Shown here in pieces: positions 25,802 to 38,336 of a DNA stretch of 64,000 bases; position 1 is the first letter of the stretch, and each line of letters starts with the position of its first letter. The notes under the pieces are model-generated. The model saw nothing but the letters and a program-made list of their open reading frames with translations, ran no database searches and was not told the DNA's origin. Location of the stretch: NCBI GenBank assembly GCA_038087015.1, contig JASBNA010000099.1, positions 1 to 64,000 on the forward strand. Direction: 5' to 3'. Origin of the DNA: Cerrena zonata (Eukaryota; Basidiomycota; Agaricomycetes; Polyporales; Cerrenaceae). A program made the translations under genes and the position numbers.

Positions 25802-27790
25802 CTTGTTTCGTTGTAACAGGAGAAGAATTGAAGATGGTCCCGAGAGTAGAGCGAAGGAAATGTGAGGTTCAGTGCCCACGAAGGGTCGGGTTTATATATG
25901 GATTCACTAAGTGCTCCAACGAAAGAAGCTTTAGTTTTAAGCGACAACAATATGTTGGCACGTCATTGTGATAGTGGGGTCTCTTTTCGCACCGGAAGCG
26001 GAGCGAGAAGACAATACATCTATATAAGTATAAATCATGATAGCCACTCGATACTTACCCTTACTTGCGCTTCCGTGTCATTTCAAGGTGGAGTCTGTCT
26101 GGGTTCCCGTTGATGGAGCGCCCTCTAACCCGCAGTTCACTGGGTGCTCCAACACGGGGCGCAGTCGGCCATCTCCGGCTGTTTCTGGGGCACTCCCCTC
26201 TTCGTTGCCCGCAGCACCTCGTCGCTATATAACTATCACTGCCTTAGCAGAAAAGAAGAGATAACACCATTCAAACAATGGTTTCGATGCTGAGAAGATT
26301 GGAGTGAACTACCAAAATAGACCGTCAGAAGAAGACGCCGTGTGGTAAGTTGTATTTGTCCTTGTTATATCACAAAGCTCTTGCCAAATATGGACACTAG
26401 CGATTTTGGTTGTGGCACGCTATTCTGTCTGGCGGGAAAATTTTGTGTACATAGAATGGCACATCCTTCCTCTATCGTGCATAGTCTTCTGTCAAGCTAT
26501 CATGCAATATTGAACCAACACAGTTTCCTACTAAGGACACTTCTGAAACACCACGTAACACTCCAAGTGTCAGTGCAACGTTCCTACAAGCTGAGCTCTC
26601 TTGATACCCTCACGTATTCACATTTGAAAGATCACAAACATCATCATCTCAACATTACACCCTATAGTCGCTAGTAACGCTACTTATATTGTGCTTTTCT
26701 TATGCAGGCTCTTACCACAAGTTGGCAACCACGGAGTCCGAAATACGAGTCAGACAGAAAAGTGTACCCGAGTTCTTGTCGATCAAAATATACTTTTTCG
26801 GACTCCATACCACGACCTTCGGGGCTACCACACATGCTGTTACTAAACACACGGTCGACTTGCCCTTTTGCTTACTATACAATGCACGACAATCACAGTC
26901 GGTTAAGTATCCCTTCCATCGCCGGACGGCAGGCGTACTGAATGGGCTGTGGGATAGCAATCGTCCTCGTTTCTTTCATATGGAATGGTCATGCCTCAGT
27001 GTACTCGGAAATAGGCTATTATCCCTTCAAACCTCTTTGAGGATATAGATACGTCGGTTATCACGGCTCCTCTGTGCTTTGCTTTGTGTGCCCCATGATG
27101 CTAACAACATTTCTCCACATGAGAGGGTTTCGTACTTAGTACGTACGTTATCAGGCTCCTTTTGCTTCGTTGTGTTGTGTTGAAATTCCTTTTGTAGAAC
27201 TGGCATTTGGACATCCCTATATCGGGGCCGATGCGGGAGGCAGTAAATGGGCATCCCCGGTAAACATGCGAATAGAAGATGCAAAACAACGCATGTATTG
27301 GAAGAAACAAAACATTTTTATTATTGAACTACCTTTCTGGTGCTTCAAAAATCCTTGGTTTGTCGGCATCTCTTTTTCAGGACACTACTCTCCAGACACG
27401 ACTCGCATTTCTCGAGATCAAGTTGTCTTTTGCCATTGGTAAGCAAGTCATTTGTAATGGTACGCTTGAGTCCGGGAAGCTATTATGGGGACCAGGTTGA
27501 TTCTAGATAATTTTGTGTCTGGGAACAGATATCGTGTTCATGTGCTAACATTTGTCGAGCCGGTAGGATTTCCGTCATTGCAAACCCATTATCTAATGGA
27601 CACCAAATCGCAGCGGTATGCCAAGTCATACTGGATCCGACTCGAAATCTGGACATGATACCCTGCGCTGAGGGCCTATTAATACATTGGGCGAGGCAAG
27701 CTTGGAAGCTGCAGGAGACCCAGGACTTTGAGTTTCCTACCCAACTTCGTTATTCCGCATTCTCGTTCATCCGCATCCTCCAAGACCATC
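25802..27790. other. Intergenic region between SMP-repeat gene and P450 copy 3
   Basis: About 2 kb with divergent promoters at its ends. The word GTGCTCCAAC occurs twice (25911 and 26141) within a partly matching 18-nt context. Open frames are short and not protein-like. No gene or RNA recognised. Confidence 0.4.
25891..25898 (-). promoter_or_regulatory. TATA box of SMP-repeat gene
   Basis: TATATAAA, about 90 bp upstream of the ATG at 25801, in gene orientation. Confidence 0.45.
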
Positions 27791-30189
27791 ATGTCTGTAA
27801 TTCAGGCTCTTGCTATCGTAGTGGCAGTCTGGGGCCTATGGAGACTACTTCGAAACTACTTCATCAGATCCCCATTGGACAATATTCCGGGACCACAGCC
27901 AGCCTCTATCCTACAAGGTATTTTCTACTGCCATCCTATCTTTAAACCCGTCTGGAGCTTGCAGCTAATTTTCCGCCCTTTTATTTCAGGTAACTTCGGT
28001 CAACTTTTCGATCGCCACGGATGGAATTTCCAGGACGAGCTGGGAGAGAAATACCAGTCCGTTGTGAAATTGCAGAATACTCTCGGAGTGAGTCCTCTAC
28101 ATCATCACCCCCTTGCGAATATGAGACACTCATGGTGAATGGAATCAGCGTAAAGCTTTGTTCGTTTTCGACCCGAGAGCCATGCACAACATCATTGTCA
28201 AGGAGCAGTATACGTATGAGCCTGCTGATTGGGTCACCACGTATGTTCATCTTTATCCTCCCATTGCTGGTGGAGTAATGTGTTTCTAGATCTCTGTCCC
28301 TTGTCACCGGCCCCGGGGTGCTGGCAACTTACGGTTCGTTTCCCTCCCAATTTAATGATGGAACGGCTCACTAACGATATGAGGTAGGAGAGCTTCACCG
28401 CCGACAACGAAAGATGCTCAACCCGGTATTTTCGATCAACCATATGAGACATTTGACCCCCATTTTTTATGAGGTCGCTCACCGTGTAAGTAGCGTGGCA
28501 GCAAAAATAAAAGCGATCTCATATATTCCTTCGCTGGTAGCTCCGGGACGGCATCGAGAATCAAATCAAGACTCCTTCCAAGGACGGGGTTGATATGCTT
28601 CGCTGGATGCACCGCACCGCGCTCGAGTTGGTAGGCCAGGGCGGATTGGGTCATTCCTTCGATCCTCTGAGCGAAGATGTGCCCTATAATGACTATGCCA
28701 AGGCAATGAAAGAACTATCGTATGTCTCTCACACACATTAGCATGTGTTGAGGCTTATATGAAATTTACATTTACAGAGCCGCTCTATTCAACCTCGCTT
28801 TAGAGCGGCTGGCGACACCATACTTGGTCAAAATGGGCCCTAGTTGGCTCCGCCGATGGCTACTAGAAAGAGTTCCCAGTAAACGTGTCCAACGTCTGAA
28901 GGATATCGCCGATATTCTAGACGAGAATGCCAAGGGGGTTCTTTCGGAGAAGAGGGCTGCATTGAAAGCGGGGGATACGGCTATCCAAGAGGATGTTTCG
29001 AGCGGAAAAGATATCATGAGTATTCTGTGTAAGTGAAGAAAGCCATTCTCAACCGAGGTCCCCTGGAACAAATCTGATGGGGTGTATTGCAGTAAGGGAC
29101 AACAGTGCCGCATCGGAAGAGGACAGGCTTTCAGAAGAGGAGCTTCTCGGTCAAATGTCGTGAGTTCCTCAAATGCCGTTCATTATTCAATTCAACGCAG
29201 TTCTGACCGAGTGACTTAGAATCATTGTCTTCGCTGCCACGAGCACGACGACCATTGCATTAGCACAGACTTTCCATTTATTGGCCGAAAATCTTGATGT
29301 GCAAGATAAACTTCGTAATGAGATACGCGAGGCCAAATTGAATGCTGGAGGTGACATCCCTCACGATGAGCTTATGGCTCTCCCGTATCTCGATGCAGTA
29401 TGCCGGGAAACGCTGCGACTGTGAGTTATCATACCGCTCGATCTCTAGCCAAATATTTACACTTCTATAGCTATCCTCCCGTGACATTCATAATGCGAGA
29501 GTGAGACAATGCCTATCTTCGTGGAAACAAGTCGAATCGTGTCTGACTGTGTTTTGATATTTCTTTGATATTTCAGGGCACGAAAGGATGCTGTTCTACC
29601 TCTCTCCCAACCGATTACGGGTATGGACGGACAAATGATGTCAGAGATACATGTGCCTAAAGCAACGACGATTGTGATCGGTATTCGTGCCTCTAATCTC
29701 AGTCGCGCGGTCTGGGGGAAAGACGCGAAGGAGTGGAAACCGGAACGGTGGTTGGGAAAAATGCCCGAGGAGGTTGTCGATGCCCGTATTCCTGGTGTCT
29801 ACTCCAACGTGTGAGCATGTCATGTCCCGCAATATCGAACTTGTGCTAACATAATCTGCTTAGAATGACCTTCAGTGGTGGCGGTCGCTCTTGTATGTAA
29901 GTGATATTTCTTTGAATTAATCTTATTCCCTTATAATGAGTCGTGGAATAGAGGGTTTAAATTTTCCAACCTGGAGATGAGTCAGTCTCTTATAATTTGT
30001 ACCAATCATATGAATGCTGACCGATTCATCGGAATACCAGAGGTCGTCTTAGCCGTCTTGTTGGAGTCTTTTCGATTCGAAATGACTGACAAGGAAGTCA
30101 TCTGGAATATGGCTGGCGTTAAATATCCTACGGTTGGGAAAGGCTCCAGTTACGCAGAATTCCCCATGAGGGTGACCGCAGTTGTGTGA
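27791..30189 (+). CDS. Cytochrome P450, copy 3 of five, altered oxygen-activation motif
   Basis: Same exon plan as the other copies, all junctions in frame, about 540 residues. Anchor MSVIQALAIVVAVWGLWRLL, hinge LDNIPGPQPAS, LHRRQRKMLNPVFSINHM, K-helix CRETLRL, WKPERWL and heme loop FSGGGRSCM-GFKFSNLEM are present, so folding and heme binding look preserved. The I-helix reads FAATSTTTIAL where copies 1, 2, 4 and 5 read FAATDTTT: the conserved acidic residue is Ser (codon AGC near 29242). This Asp belongs to the acid-alcohol pair that relays protons during O2 cleavage, so normal monooxygenation may be weakened or replaced by another reaction. The next variable residue is also Ile rather than Ser or Thr. 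Confidence 0.87.
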
Positions 30190-30549
30190 AGGAATAGTGC
30201 GGACATCTCGAGTTCTATATCTTTTTAAGCACCATTTGCACAAAGATTCATCTTTGTATTATCACCTACGAGTTAGCGTTAGCTATAAATACCTTTTGAT
30301 GCTCAAATGTGTGAGCTAACAGGTGGCTGAAGTGTTTCTCGCTAGCATATTCGCCTTGGAATTGACAGATAGATCCATTTCAGCTTGTATATTGAGAAAA
30401 TTGCTACAAACTTGAAACAGGGTTCATACTGGCGGGTGTCGTACAACGCTAACATTGTGTATAACTATCAGAAGTAGTCCAAGTAATATTCGAGGTATCT
30501 CCGTTCCATCCGTATCATTACCAGGGCTTGTAGAGCATGAAGCCTCGCC
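30190..30549. other. Convergent 3' spacer
   Basis: 360 bp between P450 copy 3 and the hydrophobin stop. Nothing recognised. Confidence 0.4.
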
Positions 30550-30990
30550 TCACAAGGTGATAGGGACACAACCGATGGAAATCAGATTGCCCTAATGATG
30601 TAGGTGGAATAAAATTAGCAAAGGCCTATAAGGCATACTTCCAAAATGACTTACGTGACTATTATCGGTGCAACAGACAGCGTTAGAACTGCAGGCGCCA
30701 TTTCCTACTCCGATGACGGAGATAGGGCTGCAGCCTGTGCCAATGAGGACATCGACATCGTTGAGAACGATGCCAAGAAGTCCAAGGAGGGTTTGAGCAG
30801 CAGCAGAAGTAGACTGTGTAACTTAAGATTAGCATAAGCGGCAAGCCTCAATAACGTAAGTGCATACCGTCTCAGTCGATGTACAGCACTGAACGGGGCC
30901 AGTGGCGCATGAGGTCTGACGGCGGACTGGAGTGGCGACAGCAAGAAGAGTGAATGAAAGCACGGTGAAGGTGGCGAGTTGAGAGAGCAT
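30550..30990 (-). CDS. Class I hydrophobin
   Basis: Three exons encode 107 residues from ATG 30990. A signal peptide (MLSQLATFTVLSFTLLAVA) is followed by the eight-cysteine pattern: one Cys (TSCATG), a CC pair (VQCCTS), single Cys residues at IGTGCSP and NGACSS, a second CC pair (AVCCTDNSH) and a final Cys in GNLISIGCVPITL at the C-terminus. The long hydrophobic loop after the first CC pair (LLGLLGIVLNDVDVLIG) and the closing motif are typical of basidiomycete class I hydrophobins. These secreted proteins self-assemble into rodlet layers on hyphae and fruit bodies. Introns lie after the first CC pair and before the last Cys segment, the usual positions. Identification is strong despite the gene's small size. 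Confidence 0.93.
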
Positions 30991-32355
30991 ATTGTAAATT
31001 TCTGTTAAGTTCAGTGGGTGCTGAGGTTTGAGAGATGTTGGGTGAGGAGAATAGGTGAGCACGGAGGTGTACTTATACTCATTCGCTGTAGTGATTTACT
31101 GACCTTTGCGTTCGTAAAAACAGACTACTAGGGTTACACCACAGAAGAGTTCCACTGCACGAGGTCAGCAAAATCTACGAATAGAATGAAACGCATCATA
31201 CCTCGCAAAGCTACTACAAATGAAGAAAAGATGTCCCCTTACGCCATCATTTAGTGTCACGGAGATATTATTGAACTCGGAGATTTTTCTCAAAAGGTCG
31301 CTACCCTACCCTACCCTTGCAAAATGGGTCTCTGATCTACAAGCATCTACTCGATAGAAAATGTCAAAGTAGCTTTATCACAATGAGGGTACTCACAAGA
31401 GGCTCGGGCGCTGTACGTCGCTGATAATACAACTATGGCTCAGTGCGAGAGGGATAACACTAGGCCAGTCTATAGGAGCTGTCGCATCTGTATCATGCAG
31501 TCATCCATGACATCGATTATACGTAAATAGACGTTCGAGATGAGCCTCATGGCTATGAATCGTTCGCAGCATTGAAAATCTACGACAGGGAACCGACTTG
31601 CTGTTACAGCGTGGAGGCATTACCGCCTTGTTTCCATTCCTAAATGAAACCCGTCATCACGTCGGCGACGTAGTTCCCCGCTTTGCTGAATACACAACAT
31701 CACTAGGGCATAATAAGGAAGAATACAAAACCGGAAAGGGCTTCTGACCGACCGATGCTTGGGTGGGGATAGGGTGTTTGCGCGAAGACTGCATGACGAG
31801 TTATAGGAGCGAGGCGTGCGTACCGTAGTTCAGAAAGCTGTAAAGTCCGTCTTTGCGAAGCTCGTTGGTGGCAGGGGTTGCGAGTTAGAGTACTGCGGCT
31901 TATATCATGAAAAGTCACTTTCTTTATTCCAGACAAGAAAATACCTAGTTCACCTTCCGATCGGTTATGACACCACAGAGAGCATCCGCCCTTGTCAATA
32001 TATTGATACGAGATGCATAAGCAGTATCTAGGTAGAGGTTATGCGAGTTGTCTGACTTGTTGTCTTACCAGTCCGTCGAAGTTTGAATGATAGTCGTACG
32101 CGGCGAAGTCGGTGACAGTGTATAAATCCTGTGAACCCAAGTTAAAAAGTGAAATGATAACAAAAGATAGTTACCAGCGGAGACGAAGTACCATATCATT
32201 ATGCTGGCAACGTATATTATAGATGATAGTACTGTAATAAAGGTCTACAAAAGACTCAGAATGAAGGCTACCTTTTTATATCGAGTCACGTGAGGCGTTT
32301 TAAGTATTTTGGGCGTTTGCCCCGGCCAGCACCTTTCGACATTTACCGCGAGGAT
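30991..32355. other. Intergenic region, possible tiny spliced gene on the minus strand
   Basis: About 1.4 kb between divergent genes. On the minus strand between 32199 (ATG) and 31945 (TAG), three short blocks separated by GTAACT...CACAG and GTAAGA...CCTAG introns join in consistent phase to about 70 residues ending LCGVITDRKVN. There is no recognisable domain, so this could be chance. The rest is featureless. Confidence 0.25.
31071..31077 (-). promoter_or_regulatory. TATA box of hydrophobin gene
   Basis: TATAAGT, about 80 bp upstream of the hydrophobin ATG. Confidence 0.45.
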
Positions 32356-33464
32356 ATGTTTTCTAGGGCATCACCAAAAGGTATGTACACAATGATGTTG
32401 GACCTGTAAATGATGCTAATATAGATTCATAGTGCAACGACTGCACGCCTCTGTACGCTGCTTGGCAACTGAAGCTAGCACATCGGCTTCACAGTCACCT
32501 TCCACGCCTCCATTACCCCAACGAAGACCGAGTCCTGGATCTTCAACGTCTAATATTAATGCTGCTATAATCTTGAACCGAGCACCTATTATCACCAGGT
32601 CACCGACACCTTTCGAACGCACTTACCATGCGTACCAAGCGCGCATCCGACGTGCACTTCACAACCCATTTCCTTATGATTTCTACTTCAAGCCTGGTTC
32701 ACTTCTAGAGGGCAAGTTTAGAGACGCAGAGCGAGAACGCGAACGTGAAGCCTTTGGACGAATGAGTTCGAGTTCTGGTGAAGACGATGTGGAAGATACC
32801 TCTGCGGATACTCCGTCGAAAGACTCAGAGTTGCTTGATGGCCAGCAAGAAATCAAGTCTATGCCAAGAATACACGAGTCTGACAAGACTGGAAACGTGC
32901 AAGAGCTTAATCGACAGGGAGAACGTAACTTGTATCTTTTGGTTCATGGGAAGGACAGTACGGGCAAGCAGGTCTGGCGGTTCCCTCAGGGAGGCCTGAA
33001 GGAGGACGAAGCACTTCATCAGGTAAGTCATTACTGTCGGGATGTTTGAATCTACTTGGGATACACTGGCTAGGGCTGTGTTCCAGGAGTTCAAGCACCC
33101 ATCACCTTTCCATTGAATACGATGCTCAGAACAATTATTTTACACAGGCTGCTCTACGAGAACTCCACGCCGAGTGCGGAAAGAAGATGGATACCTGGAT
33201 TGTCAGCAAGAATCCAGTAGGTGTCTATCAACCTTCGCCGCAAGACCAGGTATGTGTGTTTTCATGAATATACATTTTCTGTTGACTCATTGAATATATT
33301 TGTAGACACATTACTTTTTCTATAAAGCCCACATATTGTCGGGTCAGGTTCAGCCAGATGGGAAGAATGTGACTGACTTTGCGTGGCTCACAAAACAGGA
33401 GATTGAATCTCGTGTCGAGAAGCCTTATTGGCTTGGGGTTAAGGATATGCTAGCTGATTTCTAA
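32356..33464 (+). CDS. Mitochondrial large-subunit ribosomal protein mL46 (MRPL46/MRPL17-like)
   Basis: Four exons give about 295 residues. A tiny first exon (MFSRASPK) and a basic, Ser-rich region (HASVRCLATEASTSASQS) form a mitochondrial targeting leader. Then come NAAIILNRAPIITRSPTPFE, HNPFPYDFYFKPGS, and the degenerate NUDIX-like domain: NLYLLVHGKDSTGKQVWRFP, QGGLKEDEALHQ-AALRELHAECG and the closing KPYWLGVKDMLADF. This matches mL46, a structural protein of the mitochondrial large ribosomal subunit. The NUDIX box is not catalytic in this family. An acidic insert (SSSGEDDVEDTSADTPSKDS) separates the N-terminal part from the NUDIX-like part. Confidence 0.85.
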
Positions 33465-33847
33465 TTTACTACCGCTCTTAATGGCATCTACCCTCTACAT
33501 GCTTTGAGTTGCATTTGCACCAGACAGTATAAGCGTGACACAAGTCCTAGACATTACAACCTGCACGAAGGTTTCTGCGTTTTTAAATACATCATTACCT
33601 TTGGCCTTCAACGTACGAATTTGATCTCGTTGCGACAGTCATTTGATTTCTCCGGCGCTTAGGTTCGACGGCACTTACACCGTTCAGTACATCCGTTTAC
33701 CTTGTTACATTGTTCCACTACTATCTGTTTCTAGAAACAACTAAGACTACTACCAACAGCTTGTCATCAAATCGTAGCCAATATAGCAAGAAGATGCCTT
33801 CATGTTCGTCCAAACCTTCTTACATGAGTTAGACTCACACTAACCAA
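33465..33847. other. Spacer and probable 5' end of the AIM3/BBC1-like gene
   Basis: 383 bp. It probably contains the promoter and a short first exon of the next gene; an ATG at 33794 is a candidate but needs an unusually short intron. Confidence 0.35.
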
Positions 33848-35492
33848 TTGGACTTCAAAGTTGGTGACATTAAAGATCGTGCATCCAAATTCAAAGACAC
33901 ATCGGTCAACAAGGTTAAAGATACAAGAGATCGTTACCAGAGCACCTCAAGCAAGAATCTCGACTGGGATCCCAATCACAAACCGCCCCCTCCAGCTCCC
34001 ATCTCTAGAGCCGTATCAAACAAACCTGCCTACGTTCCTCCCCCACCTCCTTCCCGAACTGGCCAACCTAGTGTCCCGACCGGTAGTCGACCACCTGTTA
34101 TTCGAAGAGATACAAGACCAGACCAAGTTCCTACTCTGAATGTAACTCCGTCCCCGCCGCTGCCTCCAGCGCGGACACCATCCGCAGCTTCCATATCTTC
34201 GTCGGTTGGCATCGATTGGTCGAACCTTTCGGAGCGGGACAAGGAGACGCTGTTCAGTTGGCTCGATGAATATTTTGCTAGGAGGTTTAATGTTCATACC
34301 CAACCGGGTGCGGTTTCTTCTGTCATCTCTACGCAGACTGCGGCTAAGCCAGCACCTGCATCTAGGCCAGTAAGCGTCCTCCGGTAATTTAGTCGTTGTT
34401 CGACGAGTGTATAAATCTATTCTTTGGATTTCTTTCTGTGTAGCCCATGCTGCCTACCAGGACACGTTCAATACCAGCCCCGAGTCGTTCAGCGTTAGAT
34501 GGTAAGAATCCTCAACAGCGTGCCTCAAACATATCCTCATTTATCGATTAGAAAACTTCACATTGTCTTTTCCGCCTGCAACTCAGCACGGAACTCAAGC
34601 CTTGGACCTTGCATATTACTTCCATTCAACAACGTATTGGGACACTCCGTGGTACGCGGCTGAGCACCCGGTTCCGCCTCCTATCGCAGAGAAAAGGCCA
34701 TCCATCTTCCAATACTCCTGGGAATATCATGGTTCCAAACGAGTGCTCTATGGCGTAGGTCTTTTTGAAGACCTTTCTTACTGCTGGTACACAGTCCAAT
34801 GGGATTCGTCCCAAGATGCAGACCCAAATGATACACGTGCAGTTCAACGGTCCGCTCAATACCTTCCCCGTCCCCAACCGTGGGATCAAGCGGCTCTCGT
34901 TTCAGCTCATGAAACCTACGGCGAGACTATCGCCGGGTTTGCAGAGTCTTACGAAGGTACAGGACAGTGGTGTGGGACTGGTGAATGCTGGGATCTCGCC
35001 TCTGACGCATTCAAGTACTTTGCACAGTTTGATTACGTCCCGAAACCGTTGGGAAGTACTGCACGGACTCACGGACACTTGATCTTTGAGGGGAAAGCTG
35101 TAGGAGCTGGACTGGAAAACCAGATCGGTCGCTGGAGAGGCGGTGATGATCGAGTGCGTAGGGGCGACATTGTACAGTGGATCACAGCCAAACTGAAGAT
35201 GCCCAATGGTGGAGAAGCAACTATGGGTGCCCCTGATCATACGGCTGTCATTGTGAGCGATTGTGTGCCGAGTGTACAGGTGAGAGATGGGATGATAGTC
35301 AAGCCCGGAGAAGTTGGGACTATAGAAGTCGTCGAGCAGGGCAAGTCGACTGCACCGAAGAGGGCGAAGTACGATCTGAAGATGTTGAGGGAGGGAGAGT
35401 TGTGGATTTACAGACCGGTAGGGATGGTTGAGTATTTGGGAACTGATGTTGTGCCCAAATGTCCTGAACATGTTGGGGCCCTGAGTATCTAA
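33848..35492 (+). CDS. AIM3/BBC1-like actin-patch protein with C-terminal cysteine-proteinase-fold domain
   Basis: The true start is unresolved: the coding frame opens at 33848 (DFKVGDIKDRASKFKDTSVN) without an ATG, so a small upstream exon is expected. The N-terminal third is basic then proline-rich (PPPPAPISRA, YVPPPPPSRTGQP), suited to binding SH3 domains. Two introns near 34387-34440 and 34502-34555 lead to a compact C-terminal domain of about 300 residues with YYFHSTTYWDTPWY, GTGQWCGTGECWDLASDAFK, HGHLIFEG, RRGDIVQW, GAPDHTAVI and GELWIYRP. Its Cys/His arrangement resembles the papain-like fold described for fungal AIM3/BBC1 proteins, which regulate myosin-I and Arp2/3 at cortical actin patches. 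The assignment rests on memory of that domain and the architecture. Whether the Cys is active is unknown. Confidence 0.62.
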
Positions 35493-37095
35493 AGGCTTGC
35501 AGGATCTTGTAGGAAGGAATTTGTTTATTATATTTATGTTTACGAATGGAATCTCATTTTCGGTGGTCCACAGGTTGAGATAGGCTGATAGTCGGACGCT
35601 GCGCTCTACGAATCACGATACAATAAACCTAAAGTGTCAAATGCCCTCTAGTAAATTACACCAAGCGGTACTAAGCGTCGGAGACTAGGTTTATTCGTCG
35701 ATGGGAATTCTTCGGCCCCTAGTCATTTGGTTCCACTCTTACGATGGGAGCCCAGTGAACATCCTTGTGTCCAATTGTCAGCGTTAGTGACTAAAAGCAC
35801 ACAGGGAGTGAGTTAGCCGGAATGATAATCTGAATTCGTCGAAGAGGTGTGTGCACATAGCATCTAATCCTAGACGTGTTTTATACCAAAAGCATCTGCG
35901 AGTGCGCTGCTACCGGATGAATCGACGTAGACTCTAAGAATAATCGGTCGGGTCGGCAACAATGGTAAGACACCCGCTGTCCGACGTTTGAGAGAGCGTC
36001 CGAAAGATGGTCACACATTACCATGACCTGGGAATGCCCAGAAGTAGTCGGATTGGACGAGTGGGTTGGACTCTGCTCGTCCCGTAGAGAGAGGAGAATC
36101 AACGGCAGCCGGGCGCTGTTGGTTGCACTGTTAGTGACTACATACGGTCCCAGTGACCAGTAGGACACAATGGAGGTTTGGTGTACATAATGAGGATTTG
36201 AAGCACTCATTTCTAGTGTTTCACGAAGGAATACTTGGAATAAATGTAAGTTTACAATATGATCAGTAGGTGACAAGAAGTAAAGCTGAGAGCTGTTCAA
36301 AGCGCCTACACTTCACGTCGCTCCATCCGTCCCACCACCATCAAATATGTTTGCCTCAACATTTGACTGATACTGTAGCGAAGAAGAAATGTGTCCTCAC
36401 ATGGTATTCATAACTAGGGAGGCGTTCACCAGTACCTCTCATTTCCCCTTTGAGATTTAGGTGAAGCTCTACCGGCCTTTACATTATATGAAATTATGCT
36501 GACAATGGCTAGTAGTAGGCCACTAGTACCTGGCGTGGCAGTAGTACGATATGCTCACTGGGCTGACATCTGAGGCTACTTGCTTCAAGTCATTCCCAGC
36601 ATTAGTCTTCTCTACTCAGTTCTCCATTCTAGTCTCAAGAAAAGGTCAGTATGTCTGTTTTTTCTTCTCACGTACCCAAGTTACGGAACTTCGAACTGAC
36701 ACAAAATTCTAGGTATACAGTACGATTGATTATAGCAGTGAATATCTGACTCCCCCACCTTAGTGGTCTTTGACGTTGGGATTTCAATCCCCAAAATCCT
36801 AGTTCAGAGCGTAGATGATAAACAAACTGACTCTTTGGCATTCATGTGCCGATGCATCGATCATTATGAACAGCGGCTCGTTGGCTTTCCATACCATTTT
36901 CATCACATGCCCGTCTCTTGAGCCTCTGGCATATCCCGAGAATATCTTAGGTATGGTATGGTTTTGCGTTCGAACATCAGGTGCCTCCTTGAATAATCAT
37001 ATCAATCATGCGGCGCCTTCGTGAAATCGATAACATATTTTATACCATCGCCGACTTGCAGACAGACGACCTCTTTCTTCACCAAATTCCCCGTC
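35493..37095. other. Intergenic region containing an orphan copy of a P450 upstream block
   Basis: About 1.6 kb. The segment 35750-36180 matches 40805-41230 (see repeat entries). The remainder, up to the NmrA start, shows no gene. Confidence 0.5.
35750..36180. repeat. Dispersed direct repeat, copy A
   Basis: Similar in sequence and orientation to 40805-41230, which lies just upstream of P450 copy 4. Shared words include TACCAAAAGCATCTG, TAGACTCTAAGAATAA and ATCAACGGCAG, in the same order and at similar spacing. Copy A has no P450 next to it. Confidence 0.65.
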
Positions 37096-38209
37096 ATGTC
37101 CAAGCTTATTGTGGTGACGGGTGCTACGGGACTGTGCGTATGTTTACTCATCGATCATTATTATTTTATACCCTGACCATATCCACACTGGCAGGCAAGG
37201 AGGTTCTGTAGTCGATTGGCTTCTGAAGGAGCCTGCTGGGATATTTACGATTCGGGGTGTAACGCGCAACCCAGAATCCCCTGCCTCTCGAGCTCTTGCT
37301 CAGAAGGGCGTCGAAGTTATAAAAGCAGATCTGTCATCGCTTGAAGATACTATCGCTGCATTTACTGGTGCTTGGGGTGTCTTTGCAGTAACACAATTCT
37401 ACGAACACGGGTTCGACGTGGAGCAAATACATGGGAAGAATATGGTCGATGCATGTAAAGTTGCCAATGTTAGACACATAGTATGGTCAACAGTTGAGGG
37501 ACGCGAAGGGGAATGCGGAGCAATAAGCTGGAAGTCCAAATCTCTTATCGAAGACCTAATCATCGCCTCGGGCATTCCATGGACGTTTGTCTACATTCCG
37601 ATGTACTACGAGAATTTCTGGACGGCTTTCTTCGCGCCATCTTACAGTGATAAGGACGGCTTCAACTGGAGTGTTGGATTCTTACCAGACGTGCCGATCT
37701 TCGCGTTTAGCGTGGAAGACTTGGGTGCCTGGGTTGTCCCAGCATTTAGGGAACCTGATAAATACACCAGTATGGGGATTTTTCATAGACGCTTGTTCTC
37801 TCCAAACTGATTCAATGCCTTTTCCAATTAGGCGAGAAGATTAAACTCGTGGTAGAATACCTCAGTCTTCGTGATCTGGTTACTCAATTTACAGAAGTTA
37901 CTGGGGAGAAAGCTAGCCTTGCTTTAGAGCTCACCCGAGAGCAGTTTGAAGCATCACGTTACGCTGATTATCCTGCAGCAGAGTTTATGTACCTCTCTTG
38001 GGAGTACGTTATCCGTGCAGGGCCAGATAGCGGTGTTAGAGTATGATTCATTGATCATCCTCCCGTGCTACTCTCTAATATCGGAATTACAGGATTTAAA
38101 ACAGACATTGTCTATTCACCCTGATGCAAAGACATATCGACAATGGTTGAAGAACAGCAAACTGGTTCAGAATGTCATGCAGAAATTGAAGGTTGTGAAA
38201 GAGGACTAG
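37096..38209 (+). CDS. NmrA-like NAD(P)-binding protein (atypical short-chain dehydrogenase)
   Basis: Four exons from ATG 37096 to stop 38209, about 315 residues. The Rossmann glycine motif is split by an intron (MSKLIVVTGATG-L|QGGSVVDWLL), followed by TIRGVTRNPESPASRALAQK, GVEVIKADLSSLEDTIAAF and WGVFAVTQFYE, all typical of the NmrA/HSCARG family. HIVWSTVEG occupies the active-site strand, where a Tyr/Lys SDR pair is missing, as usual for this family. The middle intron (37772 onward) restores frame past an apparent stop. Family members either act as NADP-sensing regulators or as reductases such as isoflavone-reductase relatives. Its position amid P450 genes makes a redox role in the same pathway plausible but unproven. 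Confidence 0.8.
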
Positions 38210-38336
38210 AGCTCTGATACGGATCTTGGAAGCACATTTCGAGTGCCCTAAAACACTTCGTTACTGAATAACTGAATATAATACAAAAAGCGGAGTTACA
38301 TCTCCAACAAAAGGCTGGGGGTTACATCATGACGAT

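Noticed and set aside
37772..37833. Apparent early stop in the NmrA-like gene
   Set aside because: A GTATGG...ATTAG intron removes it and the frame continues to 38209.
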